A stretch of 64,000 nucleotides of DNA from positions 124,001 to 188,000 of the forward strand of contig FXYJ02000005.1 of the NCBI GenBank assembly GCA_900184925.1. Reading direction: 5' to 3'. Source of the stretch: Ruminococcaceae bacterium HV4-5-B5C. GTDB lineage: Bacteria; Bacillota; Clostridia; Oscillospirales; Acutalibacteraceae. The notes below the pieces were generated by a model, which worked only from the letters and a program-made list of their open reading frames with translations, had not been told where the DNA came from and ran no database searches. The position numbers and the translations under genes are program-made. This document shows, in pieces, positions 63,614-64,000 of this stretch (its first letter is position 1; every line of letters begins with the position of its first letter).

Positions 63614-64000
63614 CGCCGCGTTCCCTCCGTTTCCTGATTGCGGAATCTAAAGAAAGGTTTTCAAGCCTTGAATTTTCCGCATTGATATTACAAAATCTTC
63701 CGAGTCAAATATAGCATAAAAAAACGGAAAATGACAGGAGCGGAGTAAAATAATTCATGCGGTCCGGCGGAAAGAGGCGGCGTGCGGGCGAATCACAGGG
63801 TTCCATGCTCTGTGCTCTGTTCGCAGCCATTTCGTATCTCTCTGCCGGGGAGCATCCTGCTGCGCATCAGCGCAAGAGAGCTGGTCAGCGAATAAACGCA
63901 GGGAGATGCGTCAAAAAGAACCCGCCTTTCGCTTCATGCGTCGGGCGGGTTCTTTGGTATCCGGGGCAGCGGCTTTTCTCATCCGGCGGTTTGCGCCAGA
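63614..64000. other. Right-edge intergenic region
   Basis: No supported gene. A terminator lies at 63915-63955. A minus-strand frame entering from the right edge ends with LAQTAG and a stop near 63980; this could be the C-terminus of a gene beyond the window, but the evidence is thin. Confidence 0.3.
63915..63955 (-). terminator. Terminator of a gene beyond the right edge
   Basis: A perfect 12-bp stem aaagaacccgcc/ggcgggttcttt, with a T-run (ttcTTTTTga) on the minus strand. Confidence 0.7.

Noticed and set aside
62504..63637. 377-codon plus-strand frame across the 7TM histidine kinase
   Set aside because: The minus strand has full kinase motifs; the plus frame is charged low-complexity sequence without a family.

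Overview
The window reads as the chromosome of an anaerobic Gram-positive of class Clostridia, most likely an Oscillospiraceae/Ruminococcaceae-type fermenter. This is inferred from the mix of family signatures: YesM/YesN two-component pairs, sugar ABC importers, DUF4364, a type I-C CRISPR system, a sortase-anchored surface protein, strong Shine-Dalgarno sites and sigma-A-like promoters. Base composition is mid-range through most of the window. It drops visibly in two AT-rich islands, 1-2.26 kb and about 41.7-44.4 kb.

Left end (1-2.3 kb): the inner end of an integrated element, ending in a 40-nt 3' fragment of a tRNA-Thr gene placed just before an intact tRNA-Tyr. The tRNA-Tyr is followed by about three tandem copies of a 197-198 bp unit, each starting with the 3' end of tRNA-Tyr. 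Then come gene debris (X2-domain and beta-phosphoglucomutase remnants) and a type B carboxylesterase.

Sugar locus 1 (6.1-18.6 kb): an mglBAC-like importer, a cytoplasmic GH3 beta-glucosidase and a GH42 beta-galactosidase, followed by an AraC-type response regulator, a short-loop histidine kinase and a tandem ABC protein that has lost both Walker A motifs. I read this as uptake plus intracellular hydrolysis of beta-linked sugars, with a possible transporter-coupled sensor.

Defence (18.6-28.2 kb): a complete type I-C system. The array has 24 consensus 33-bp repeats plus one degenerate terminal repeat, and is transcribed on the minus strand behind cas3-cas5c-cas8c-cas7-cas4-cas1-cas2. One spacer matches the 3' end of a tRNA-Ser. 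The array ends at a perfect hairpin that lies in repeat register.

Middle (28.3-41.7 kb): an AEC transporter, a GGDEF protein, GNAT proteins, a CUT1 sugar importer without its own ATPase divergent from a second GH3 enzyme with an AraC regulator, a DinB-like protein, a LysR regulator and a DUF1275 protein. An AT-rich stretch (41.7-44.4 kb) holds DUF1697, GNAT and XRE genes between related palindromic repeats that split at their centre, ending at tRNA-Leu(UAA).

Right part (44.5-64 kb): mostly housekeeping and envelope genes: M23 peptidase, sugar transferase, ROK glucokinase, aldose 1-epimerase, DedA, DUF47, DUF4364, XRE, tRNA-Thr(CGT), DUF6512, a class-I amidotransferase and a KimA-like potassium importer. 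The window closes with a 1520-residue cell-wall-anchored protein beside a two-component system whose regulator carries a SARP/BTAD-type output.
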